Positions 7,018 to 13,147 of a DNA stretch of 13,147 nucleotides are shown here, piece after piece (positions within the stretch are counted from its first letter, which is position 1; every line of letters starts with the position of its first letter). Location of the stretch: positions 1-13,147 of the forward strand of contig CAZBNU010000103.1 in assembly GCA_964493075.1 (NCBI GenBank), read 5' to 3'. The notes below the pieces were generated by a model. It was not told the origin of the DNA. It did no database searches and saw only the letters and a program-made list of their open reading frames with translations. A program made the translations under genes and the position numbers. Origin of the DNA: SLFT01 sp964493075 (GTDB lineage Bacteria > Hydrogenedentota > Hydrogenedentia > Hydrogenedentales > CAITNO01).

Positions 7018-7949
7018 GACGATGTCTCCATAAAGGCAAGGGTTTGCTCGAGGCCGTGAATGGCTTCCGCACCGCCCATTCGCTGTACGGTAAGGCCACC
7101 GACGGCATTCGCCAGCCGCCCGCACCGTTCCACATCCCAGCCTTGCAGGTAACCATATAAAAATCCGCCGCAAGTGGCGTCGCCCGCGCCGGTGGTGTCC
7201 ACAACTTTTACGTTATGGGCTTTGATGCGGTACGTATTGGATTGATTTTTGATGAACAGGCCATCCGCGCCAAGTTTGATGACCGCAATTTTCACCCCGT
7301 AATTCATATAGAAATCCGCAATGGCTTCGGGGGTATCGCAGCCGGTATAGCCACATGCCTCCTCGTAACTCGAAAAGATAATGTCGAGATGGGGCAGCGA
7401 CGGCTCAATAAGAGGCAGCCAGACGCCTTTGCCATCGTAGCAGGTATCCATGCTGGTAGTGACCCCGAGCGTTTTTGCTTTTTCAAATACCCTGCCCATG
7501 GGCGCGCCGTCGAGGCGCGGCATGATGGCGGGACCGCCCCAATGTAGTACCCGCGACTGTTTCACGACCTCAAAATCAATGTCCTCTTCGCAGGTTTCTG
7601 CATTCGACCCCACATGATGCAGGAAGGTACGCTCCCCTGCACCATCAATCAACACCACTGTTGCAGAAGAATTGACGGTGTCCACCTGTTTTACGCTGTC
7701 GGTGTTGACGCCATTGCCCTGCAGGGTTGCAAGCAGATAATCGCCAAAGCCGTCTTTGCCTAGACGTCCCACATACGCCGAAGCGCCACCCAACTGACTG
7801 AAGACAATGGCTGTTACCCCGGCAAGGCCGCCCAGATGCATCTCCAACTTTGGAACCAGGCCAAGCGTACCTTTTGGGGGCACCTGTTCTACGGGGCGCA
7901 CCATAACATCTGCGCAGACAACACCTACCGATACCAGATCAAAGCCCAT
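7014..7949 (-). CDS. PfkB/ribokinase-family sugar kinase
   Basis: A 311-residue cytosolic carbohydrate kinase of the PfkB (ribokinase) family, which transfers the ATP gamma-phosphate to a sugar or nucleoside hydroxyl. The C-terminal signature DTTGAGDATCGGFLYG is at residues 251-266, with D257 the expected catalytic base and GAG forming the anion hole. The N-terminal glycine pair is at 40-41, and VGRLGKDGFG at 60-69 matches the family's (V)G.(L)G.D.(F)G motif. The usual Asn in the GG..aN.A motif is absent: the sequence reads GGLAGVTA. I chose the ATG at 7949 because AAGGA lies about 7 bases upstream; the in-frame ATG at 8039 adds 30 residues outside the conserved fold. The stop overlaps the next start (ATGA), and lptD follows. 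PfkB enzymes include the heptose kinase of LPS synthesis, so an LPS-sugar role is conceivable, but the substrate cannot be read here. Confidence 0.9.
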   Translation of the reverse strand: MGFDLVSVGVVCADVMVRPVEQVPPKGTLGLVPKLEMHLGGLAGVTAIVFSQLGGASAYVGRLGKDGFGDYLLATLQGNGVNTDSVKQVDTVNSSATVVLIDGAGERTFLHHVGSNAETCEEDIDFEVVKQSRVLHWGGPAIMPRLDGAPMGRVFEKAKTLGVTTSMDTCYDGKGVWLPLIEPSLPHLDIIFSSYEEACGYTGCDTPEAIADFYMNYGVKIAVIKLGADGLFIKNQSNTYRIKAHNVKVVDTTGAGDATCGGFLYGYLQGWDVERCGRLANAVGGLTVQRMGGAEAIHGLEQTLAFMETSS

Positions 7950-8235
7950 AGCACATTCCTTATCCTGAAAAAAATACCAACTGCCCATGCAACATGTCCT
8001 GAAATAATCGCCGGGCGCCAAGGCCGGTTTATATCCCACACCGCATCTGATTCTGCTGCATACAGATACGCTACGGGGCTTGTGGGTACAGGTACCGTCT
8101 TACACAGGGCCGTGCCTGAAACCCATGTTCCCTGATTGCCAACCAGCCCAGGTTGAGTATACCAAGAGGCGGGCATACGAACCAAAAAAGAAACCGTATT
8201 GTGTTTTCTGAGTTAAGCAAAAAGAATGATTTGTA
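7950..8235. other. Spacer between the toxin-antitoxin pair and the sugar kinase
   Basis: No gene can be supported in these 286 bases. An 86-residue minus-strand open frame (8185-7925) runs through it and into the kinase, but it has no recognisable domain and no good ribosome-binding site. On the minus strand there is a possible promoter at 8185-8156. If it is real, the kinase mRNA has a leader of about 200 bases. I found no clear riboswitch or terminator fold in it, apart from a GC-rich CCGG-flanked stretch near 8010-8027. Confidence 0.4.
8156..8185 (-). promoter_or_regulatory. Possible promoter for the kinase-lptD operon
   Basis: On the minus strand, TTGGTT (8185-8180) is followed after 18 bases by TATACT (8161-8156), preceded by TGG to give an extended -10. 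The match to the sigma-70 consensus is partial at -35 and good at -10. The predicted start near 8149 leaves about 200 bases before the kinase ATG. Confidence 0.35.
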
Positions 8236-8454
8236 CTACACTTCTGCCTTTTCCTTTTTCTGGTCTGTAATAACAGCTATAAGATGGCGAAGTGCGTCGT
8301 TTACAGAATCGTGGTCGGGAAAAAACTTTGCAACGTCAGGATCAAGTACAACAACGTTGGTTCCTGCCGCATATTGCTGTGCATATTTGCCACGAATGCC
8401 GCTGGAAAAATCATATTCTTCCAGTAAATCAGGATCATTTTTCATTTGCTTCAT
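8236..8454 (-). CDS. Antitoxin partner of BrnT (BrnA-like, ribbon-helix-helix type)
   Basis: A 72-residue protein directly downstream of the BrnT toxin, overlapping it by 20 bases. The pattern EYDFSSGIRGKYAQQY, then TNVVVLDPDVAKFFP and SVNDALRHLI, is typical of small antitoxins paired with BrnT-like toxins. The strand-helix-helix character of the second half suggests a ribbon-helix-helix DNA-binding fold. Such antitoxins bind and silence the toxin and repress their own operon. GGAG lies 10 bases before the ATG at 8454. A second in-frame ATG at 8445 is possible but farther from the ribosome-binding site. The toxin-first order and the overlap suit coupled translation. Whether it belongs to BrnA proper or to a neighbouring antitoxin family is not certain. 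Confidence 0.8.
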   Translation of the reverse strand: MKQMKNDPDLLEEYDFSSGIRGKYAQQYAAGTNVVVLDPDVAKFFPDHDSVNDALRHLIAVITDQKKEKAEV

Positions 8455-8719
8455 AGTTAGAGCGCTCCTTTTTGGTAGCCTTTCGCGCGCTTATAATTCT
8501 TATACGATTTTTTCTGCATGTATGAACAACCACCAACAAATGGCCACTATAAGAATGTCCGATCAGGATAAAACGGTCTTCATTTTCAGAATGGAGAGGA
8601 TCGGATATAGTGATAGACAAATTATCCTGAAAGACGGTGCTTGCTTCATCAAAACTTACACCATGCTTGGATATGTTTGCGTTGGCCTTGCCAGTATCCC
8701 ACTCAAACAACAACGACAT
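8435..8719 (-). CDS. brnT: BrnT-family ribonuclease toxin
   Basis: A 94-residue type II toxin of the BrnT family, small RNases of RelE-like fold that stop translation until bound by the antitoxin. The family pattern is complete: FEWDTGKANANISKHGVSF (residues 5-23), DEASTVFQD (24-32), DPLHSENEDRFILIG (40-54), LLVVVHTCR (61-69) and RIISARKATKKER (74-86), which carries the conserved Arg/Lys cluster near the C-terminus. No frameshift or truncation is seen, so the toxin looks intact. An AAGG about 10 bases upstream supports the ATG at 8719. It is the first gene of a two-gene operon with its antitoxin, and a promoter and dyad lie directly upstream. Confidence 0.9.
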   Translation of the reverse strand: MSLLFEWDTGKANANISKHGVSFDEASTVFQDNLSITISDPLHSENEDRFILIGHSYSGHLLVVVHTCRKNRIRIISARKATKKERSNYEANEK

Positions 8720-8754
8720 GTTTAATAGACCTTGTAGTCATAATAAGGACGTAC

Positions 8755-8784
8755 ATTGTATGGAAGCATATCTAAAAAATGCAA
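8755..8784 (-). promoter_or_regulatory. Possible promoter of the brnT operon
   Basis: On the minus strand, TTGCAT (8784-8779) is followed after 18 bases by TACAAT (8760-8755), a five-of-six match to the -10 consensus. The predicted start near 8748 leaves about 29 leader bases before brnT. The -35 overlaps an inverted repeat. Confidence 0.4.
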
Positions 8785-8794
8785 ATAATGCATT
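8778..8794. promoter_or_regulatory. Dyad over the brnT -35, possible antitoxin operator
   Basis: AATGCA (8778-8783) and TGCATT (8789-8794) form a perfect inverted repeat with a 5-base spacer. It covers the presumed brnT -35 and ends 7 bases before the presumed -35 of the divergent membrane-protein gene. This is where an autorepressing antitoxin would be expected to bind, but no binding site is known for this family member. Confidence 0.4.
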
Positions 8795-8800
8795 AAAATT

Positions 8801-8829
8801 TTGCCGTATATGATACAGATCATTATAAT
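8801..8829 (+). promoter_or_regulatory. Possible promoter of the membrane protein-glycosidase operon
   Basis: TTGCCG (8801-8806) and a perfect TATAAT (8824-8829) are separated by 17 bases, the ideal sigma-70 spacing. The predicted start near 8836 gives a leader of about 40 bases to the ATG at 8879. It diverges from the brnT promoter, with the dyad between them. Confidence 0.5.
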
Positions 8830-8878
8830 CCTGGTAGTCTGGCTGATGAGTAGCAAGCAATAACCGTTATAATGACTC

Positions 8879-10375
8879 ATGATGACCATATCTGACAATA
8901 CCACCTACCAACGCTATCATACAGGGGTAGATAAATACCACCTGTACGACCTTTTGCTCCCCATGCTGCTGTTTGGAAGTATGGGTGCTATTACCTGGGC
9001 GATACGGGGAACCAGCGGCTGGGGTGGTATTGACGGGACGCTTGTGCCGGGATTGATGTGGGGTTTGCTCTGGTATTATCTTTGCTGGCGCAAGGGTATT
9101 GATGCGCGGGGTGTTGCGTTATGGCTTGGGCTGGGGCTTGCTCTGGGCGGCGAATTGGGGTATGGACAATATGTATCCTGGATACAGGGACGTTTTTATG
9201 CTGGTGATGAAATTCTGTCGGTTTCGCCGTGGGTGGGTTATGCCTGGTTCATGCTCTGCGGCATTGGCTGGGCGGCACCGGGCGGCATCATTCTAGGCTG
9301 GGTATTACACGCGAATGTTTCCACGCGGGCGTGGCTGGTGCGTTGTGTTTGGGCACTTGTTTTGTTGACAGTGCTGTTTAATATCCCCTTGCCCTTTCTT
9401 GGCGCCGGGATGATTGACTGGTTTGGCGAAAGGTTGTTGGCGTGGTGTCCCGGCCTGTTGTTTCCCAACGCACATCTTGGCTTGTACAGCGGAGAACTGG
9501 ACAAGCATCTGGTGCGTACGGTGTATACCAACACGCAGAACTTTGCGGCCGTGCTGTGGTGGCTGGGGGCGATGGTTATTGCCTTGTTGCAGCGGGACAA
9601 GGCGACATGTCTTTGCGGTGGGATCATAGGGGGTGGTTTTGGCATCGGCTTCGCCGTGAGCGCTGTGTGGTGTATTGGATATTCCTACGCGCCGTCTTAT
9701 ATAGACTGGTGGAAGATGTGGGAACTTCACGCCGGATTCAATCTTGGGGTGTTGTACGCGCTGGCGTTGTTTTTGACAACCAGACGCTTGAATCCAGTAG
9801 AAGATCGAAAGTATGCGGCGCCTATATCAAGTCGCATTGGACTGTTTCCTGTCTTTTGCGGGTTTCTGTTTGTCATCGCCGCCAGCATCGAATATTTCCC
9901 TTGGACGGGGCTGTTGCTGGGGTTGTTCTTCCTGATAGCCATGATCGCGACCATTTTTGTTGTCCCGGAAAAAGCCTTGGAATTGCGTAAGCGTGTTGCT
10001 CTGACCTATTGTGCATTCCTGCTGGTTTTCATGCTGGTTCATGGCGGCACGTTAAGGAGCGGTGTTGTGCTTGGACTTTATACATCGGAAGCGGTGGAGC
10101 AATATGACTGGCCGACAGGGCGTATTCTCCTGTTTTTACCTTTTGCCTTATTACTTTTCGCTGTTGCGGCAATGCGCATGGTAAATCACTTCCGTAAGGA
10201 CACGTCACCACAGCGGTTGCCGGAGCGCATGGTGGATTTATGCGCCTTCACTGCCTTTATCGGGGCGGTTTCCATCTGGCCGGAGAAGATCGGGATATTG
10301 TACGCATTGTTTCTGTGTCTTGCCTTGTTTGCGTTGACACGGCTGAGTAGACGATTCGGAGAATATGATTTATGA
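8879..10375 (+). CDS. Polytopic membrane protein, unknown function
   Basis: A 498-residue protein with about twelve to fourteen hydrophobic spans, for example near residues 23-41, 54-70, 78-93, 116-143, 152-175, 245-268, 284-301, 342-362, 414-434 and 470-487. I recognise no characterised family. It has striking motifs with polar residues within or next to membrane spans: TWAIRGTSGWGG at 39-50, GGELGYGQYVSW at 90-101 and WWKMWELHAGFNLG at 277-290. These look like ligand- or catalysis-related sites rather than generic packing. The stop overlaps the start of the Tat-exported enzyme gene (ATGA), and an exported GH31 gene follows, so import or sensing of a sugar is a reasonable guess, as is a membrane enzyme. 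The start is uncertain: there is no Shine-Dalgarno sequence before ATG ATG at 8879/8882, though a good promoter lies about 50 bases upstream. Confidence 0.8.
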   Translation: MMTISDNTTYQRYHTGVDKYHLYDLLLPMLLFGSMGAITWAIRGTSGWGGIDGTLVPGLMWGLLWYYLCWRKGIDARGVALWLGLGLALGGELGYGQYVSWIQGRFYAGDEILSVSPWVGYAWFMLCGIGWAAPGGIILGWVLHANVSTRAWLVRCVWALVLLTVLFNIPLPFLGAGMIDWFGERLLAWCPGLLFPNAHLGLYSGELDKHLVRTVYTNTQNFAAVLWWLGAMVIALLQRDKATCLCGGIIGGGFGIGFAVSAVWCIGYSYAPSYIDWWKMWELHAGFNLGVLYALALFLTTRRLNPVEDRKYAAPISSRIGLFPVFCGFLFVIAASIEYFPWTGLLLGLFFLIAMIATIFVVPEKALELRKRVALTYCAFLLVFMLVHGGTLRSGVVLGLYTSEAVEQYDWPTGRILLFLPFALLLFAVAAMRMVNHFRKDTSPQRLPERMVDLCAFTAFIGAVSIWPEKIGILYALFLCLALFALTRLSRRFGEYDL

Positions 10376-11502
10376 ACCGGCGGGAATTTATGGCATCGCT
10401 GGGCGCATGTGCCGCGCTTTCAGCAACAGGCGCTACTGTAGGAGTGGTTCATGCGCAAGCACCCATGAAAGTGCTGTTATGGTGTTGGGATACACGCATG
10501 ACCTGGGACGATGAACCGGAAAAGATTCAACTCAAAATGGCGGCAGCGGAACAGTTATTCCCCTACGCGAAAAGTCCAGTCGCTTTCACTGTCGGGTTCA
10601 GGCGGCTGATTGATTATTGCGCCAAGAACGGCATCTGGGGCATTGTCATTTGGGGTTTTCTTCGCGATGCCCACGGCGGGATTGCTGCTGCACGGGAGTT
10701 ATGTCTGTATGCCCGCGATCATGGGGTCGCTGTGCTGCCTGGTGTTGGACTTTGTGCTTATGGCGGCTATTACTATGATGGGGACCATCCCTTCAACCTG
10801 AAAACATACATGCAGAAATATCCAGAGCGCGTGAGTGTTGCCACAGAAGAACGGGGAGGCCGTGAGGTGCGGGGTGTGCTTGATCCGTCGCTGCCGGAAA
10901 ACCAGCAATGGTGGCGGGATGGGCTTGAATGGATGCTGGAGAATTTCGCCATCAGCGGCATCAATTATGAGATGGGGGACTTTATGGTCAATCCTTCAGA
11001 ATCGGCCAAGGCTGCTCGGGCAAAACTTGGATTTAATGCCGACAAAAATATATTGGATATGGTGGTGGCAACAAAAGCACTGATGCAACATGCCTATACC
11101 CTGCTGCCGGACGGAAATTTCATGAATGCGCTATACCGGGGGTATCATCAGGTTGCTGGTTTTCCTGATGTTCCCTTCGTAACCGCTATGCACCCGAAAA
11201 CGGTCTGGCAGTACACCCTTACCGGTATGGTGCGGCAGCCCGAGTTTCCCGACGGTTACGGTGATGTGCCGCTGCATCGTCAGTATGGGTACCTGCACTG
11301 GTTTAATGCCTCCACCAAGACGATGGACAAGGACTACACGGCGGACATTGCGCGTGTTTTTCCCGGGGCGCACAAACTCGGATATGAGTTTATCGGAACT
11401 TATGGTGAACTGCGCGCAGATACAGTGCTTGCAGACCGGAACTATCGTGCCCAGGTGGTGTGGGCAAAAAATCCGAGTTTGAAATGTGATGACTTTGAAT
11501 GA
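10372..11502 (+). CDS. Tat-exported TIM-barrel-like protein, putative glycoside hydrolase
   Basis: A 376-residue protein with a twin-arginine signal peptide: NRREFM at residues 2-7, a hydrophobic core, and probable cleavage after VHAQ near residue 29. It is therefore folded in the cytosol and exported. The mature part alternates strand-like and helix-like segments, as in a (beta/alpha)8 barrel: KVLLWCWD at 33-40, IWGIVIWGF at 88-96, VAVLPGVGL at 119-127, GINYEMGD at 196-203 and KLGYEFIGTYGE at 335-346. E200, at the end of a strand, is the best candidate catalytic acid, and DPSLPENQQWW (171-181) just before it resembles a segment of other barrel glycosidases. I cannot place it in a numbered GH family. 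Its start overlaps the membrane-protein stop (ATGA), with GGAG 10 bases upstream. No full cofactor-binding motif explains the choice of the Tat route. Confidence 0.75.
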   Translation: MNRREFMASLGACAALSATGATVGVVHAQAPMKVLLWCWDTRMTWDDEPEKIQLKMAAAEQLFPYAKSPVAFTVGFRRLIDYCAKNGIWGIVIWGFLRDAHGGIAAARELCLYARDHGVAVLPGVGLCAYGGYYYDGDHPFNLKTYMQKYPERVSVATEERGGREVRGVLDPSLPENQQWWRDGLEWMLENFAISGINYEMGDFMVNPSESAKAARAKLGFNADKNILDMVVATKALMQHAYTLLPDGNFMNALYRGYHQVAGFPDVPFVTAMHPKTVWQYTLTGMVRQPEFPDGYGDVPLHRQYGYLHWFNASTKTMDKDYTADIARVFPGAHKLGYEFIGTYGELRADTVLADRNYRAQVVWAKNPSLKCDDFE

Positions 11503-11678
11503 CAGTAATAAAGCGACACGATTTAACTCTCGTGTGGGAAATATGGGATTTATGGGATGTATGATTTTTTTGAGATGGACGGAATTCACATTTTCTATGT
11601 CCGATGAATTTCATGGATTCCTGTGCTTCCAAAAAACAATGGTGATGACGAATCAAAGAAACAGGAAAGGTTTTCGGA
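11503..11678. other. Spacer between the Tat enzyme and GH31 genes
   Basis: No gene is seen in these 176 bases. A small stem (ACACGA 11516-11521 with TCGTGT 11530-11535) lacks a T-tract and is not a convincing terminator. No good promoter was found, so the GH31 gene may be transcribed by read-through from 8879 or from a promoter I could not recognise. Confidence 0.45.
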
Positions 11679-13147
11679 ATGTTTTATAGGGTAGTTTTTC
11701 TTATAGCGGGAACCATGCTATTTTTCAACAGTTATGGTGAAAATCTACAATCACCAAATGCTGGTGAACCTATCATATCTGTAGTAGCGCCGGGTATATG
11801 GCGTCTGCAATTTGGCGAACCAGAGAAGTTCACGCCTTTAACCTTCCGCGAACTTGATATTGCACAGGAAGGGTTACAAAAGTTGGGGGATGCCGATACA
11901 CCGCCTTTTGATCTTGATGGGATACATTGCAGTGTCACTGATTCCCGTACCGTGGTGTATATTCCCTGCGATGAACCCTCGGATGAGATATATGGGTTTG
12001 GTCTTGACCCCGCCTGTTATAAGCAGAAGGGATTCCGCAAGGAATTGACTGTGGCGGCGGCGCCTGTCATCCAGACCGGCGCAAGTCATGGCCCTGTGCC
12101 GTTTTATCTGAGCACAAAAGGGTATGGCGTGTATGTGGATACTGCGCGGGTGCCGACGGTGCATGTGGCGCGTCTTACTGGTAAAGCCAAGGCAGTGAAA
12201 CAGGCCGTGCGGCGTGGCGACCTGAAGACGAAGGAGGCGGAACTTTACGCAGCCCAAAATGCACAGGGAAGACAAGAAGTCGTTTTTGATATTCCGGGAA
12301 ATAGCAGCGGTGTGGCGGTGTATGTGTTTGCCGGACCGGAGATGCGTCAGGCCGTGCAGCGTTACAATCTGTTCTCCGGTGGTGGTTGTATGCCGCCGCT
12401 GTGGGGACTGGGCATGAAATACCGCACCTGGACGCGGGCGGATCAGGAAATCGCGCTACGTCATGCACAGGGGTTGCGGGAACACAATATTCCTGTGGAT
12501 ATGTTCGGGTTGGAGCCGGGCTGGCAGACCCAAGCCTATTCCTGTTCCTTTGTATGGTCGGAAAAACGGTTCCCCGATCCGGATGGCTTAATCGCAACGC
12601 TCAAGAATATGGGGATGCGCGTCAACCTGTGGGAACATGCGTATATCCATCCCACATCACCGCTGTTTGAACCGCTGTTGACCCGTTCCGGTGACTATCT
12701 GGTATGGGGCGGGCTGGTAGTGGATTTTGCCGATCCGGAGGCGTCCCGGATTTTTGCCGATTACCATGACACAGAGTTGGTGGCGAAAGGCATTGCTGGC
12801 TTCAAGGCCGATGAATGTGACCGACAGCCCATCACGGATGCCACGCCTTTCAATTACCCCTATTGTTCGCAATTTCCTTCAGGCATTGACGGCGAGCAGA
12901 TGACGCAACTTTACGGCTATCTCTATCAGAAAAGCATTCTTTCTGTTTTCAAGAAGCATAACCAACGCACCTGGGGCGACGTACGCGCCACTACCGCACT
13001 TGCTGCGCCCATGCCCTTCTGTCTGTACAGTGATGCCTATGCTTTCGAGGAGTATCTGCGGCAACTGCTGAATGCCTCCTTTGCTGGGTTGCTATGGTCG
13101 CCGGAAGTGCGCGAGGCGGGCTCTTTGGAAGAATATCTGAACCGGCT
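11679..13147 (+). CDS. Exported GH31-family glycoside hydrolase (3' end missing)
   Basis: An open frame that runs off the window end: 489 codons are seen, with no stop. The N-terminus is a Sec signal peptide (MFYRVVFLIAGTMLFFNSYG, cleavage near residue 20). A beta-rich N-terminal domain of GH31 type extends to about residue 230, with IYGFGLDPACYKQKG and FYLSTKGYGVYVDT inside it. The barrel opens at CMPPLWGLGMKYRTW (237-251) and continues through IPVDMFGLEPGWQ (271-283). GFKADECDRQ (375-384) matches the GH31 nucleophile segment, with D378 the likely nucleophile. LYSDAY (449-454) offers D452 as the likely acid/base, followed by LLWSPEVREAG. The family cleaves alpha-glucosidic, alpha-xylosidic, alpha-galactosidic or sulfoquinovose links with retention. 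The substrate cannot be fixed from this part. AGGAAAGG lies 8 bases before the ATG, giving a strong start. It probably works with the two preceding genes. Confidence 0.88.
   Translation, partial: MFYRVVFLIAGTMLFFNSYGENLQSPNAGEPIISVVAPGIWRLQFGEPEKFTPLTFRELDIAQEGLQKLGDADTPPFDLDGIHCSVTDSRTVVYIPCDEPSDEIYGFGLDPACYKQKGFRKELTVAAAPVIQTGASHGPVPFYLSTKGYGVYVDTARVPTVHVARLTGKAKAVKQAVRRGDLKTKEAELYAAQNAQGRQEVVFDIPGNSSGVAVYVFAGPEMRQAVQRYNLFSGGGCMPPLWGLGMKYRTWTRADQEIALRHAQGLREHNIPVDMFGLEPGWQTQAYSCSFVWSEKRFPDPDGLIATLKNMGMRVNLWEHAYIHPTSPLFEPLLTRSGDYLVWGGLVVDFADPEASRIFADYHDTELVAKGIAGFKADECDRQPITDATPFNYPYCSQFPSGIDGEQMTQLYGYLYQKSILSVFKKHNQRTWGDVRATTALAAPMPFCLYSDAYAFEEYLRQLLNASFAGLLWSPEVREAGSLEEYLNR

Noticed and set aside
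7018..7173. 52-residue N-terminal extension of the small exported protein
   Set aside because: It reads the kinase gene in another frame, and the ATGA-coupled start at 7017 has a good ribosome-binding site.
7925..8185. 86-residue minus-strand open frame upstream of the kinase
   Set aside because: No ribosome-binding site, no domain, and it overlaps the kinase start. A decayed pilin-like fragment was considered but nothing firm supports it.
8153..8725. 190-residue plus-strand open frame
   Set aside because: It lies antisense to the intact BrnT/antitoxin pair and shows no family features.
8722..8904. 60-residue minus-strand open frame
   Set aside because: It runs through the promoter region between brnT and the divergent operon, overlaps the membrane-protein start, and has an AT-driven composition.
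11516..11535. Six-bp stem after the Tat enzyme gene as a terminator
   Set aside because: The stem is short, the loop is 8 bases and no T-tract follows.

Overview
The window looks like a scaffold piece from an uncultured or draft-assembled Gram-negative bacterium: it encodes an LptD-type outer-membrane LPS-assembly protein, a Tat-exported protein and Sec-type signal peptides, and it carries a ten-base N gap. The mix (LptD, Sel1 protein, Tat-exported putative glycosidase, GH31 enzyme, AGCS symporter, dRS3-like palindromes in spacers) would fit a PVC-group organism such as Lentisphaerota, Kiritimatiellota or Verrucomicrobiota. That placement is inference from gene flavour only.

Layout. Positions 1-814 are non-coding and repeat-rich: two copies of a ~95-base unit with a dRS3-like 20-bp palindrome, an N gap inside the first copy, and a separate 62-base near-perfect hairpin. 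Next come an AGCS-family sodium:alanine/glycine symporter (815-2206, +), a 302-base AT-rich spacer with a possible promoter, and a Sel1-repeat protein (2509-3414, +). The Sel1 gene converges, with a 5-base gap, on a small zinc-ribbon protein (3420-3815, -).

The minus-strand block 7949-3964 reads as one operon: a PfkB-family sugar kinase, a small exported Pro/Glu/Lys-rich protein coupled to it by an ATGA overlap, then lptD 21 bases further on. Upstream of the kinase is a ~280-base spacer with a possible promoter. Beyond that lies a BrnT/BrnA-type toxin-antitoxin pair (8719-8236, -), with a dyad over its presumed -35 box.

The plus-strand block from 8879 to the window end is the most interesting part. 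A 498-residue polytopic membrane protein of unknown function is coupled by an ATGA overlap to a Tat-exported, TIM-barrel-like putative glycosidase. After 176 bases follows an exported GH31 enzyme cut off by the window end. I infer a glycan-degradation and uptake locus in which the two exported enzymes release or trim a sugar that the membrane protein might import or sense. The membrane protein and the Tat enzyme have no function I can assign firmly.

No tRNA, rRNA, CRISPR array, transposase or phage gene was seen.
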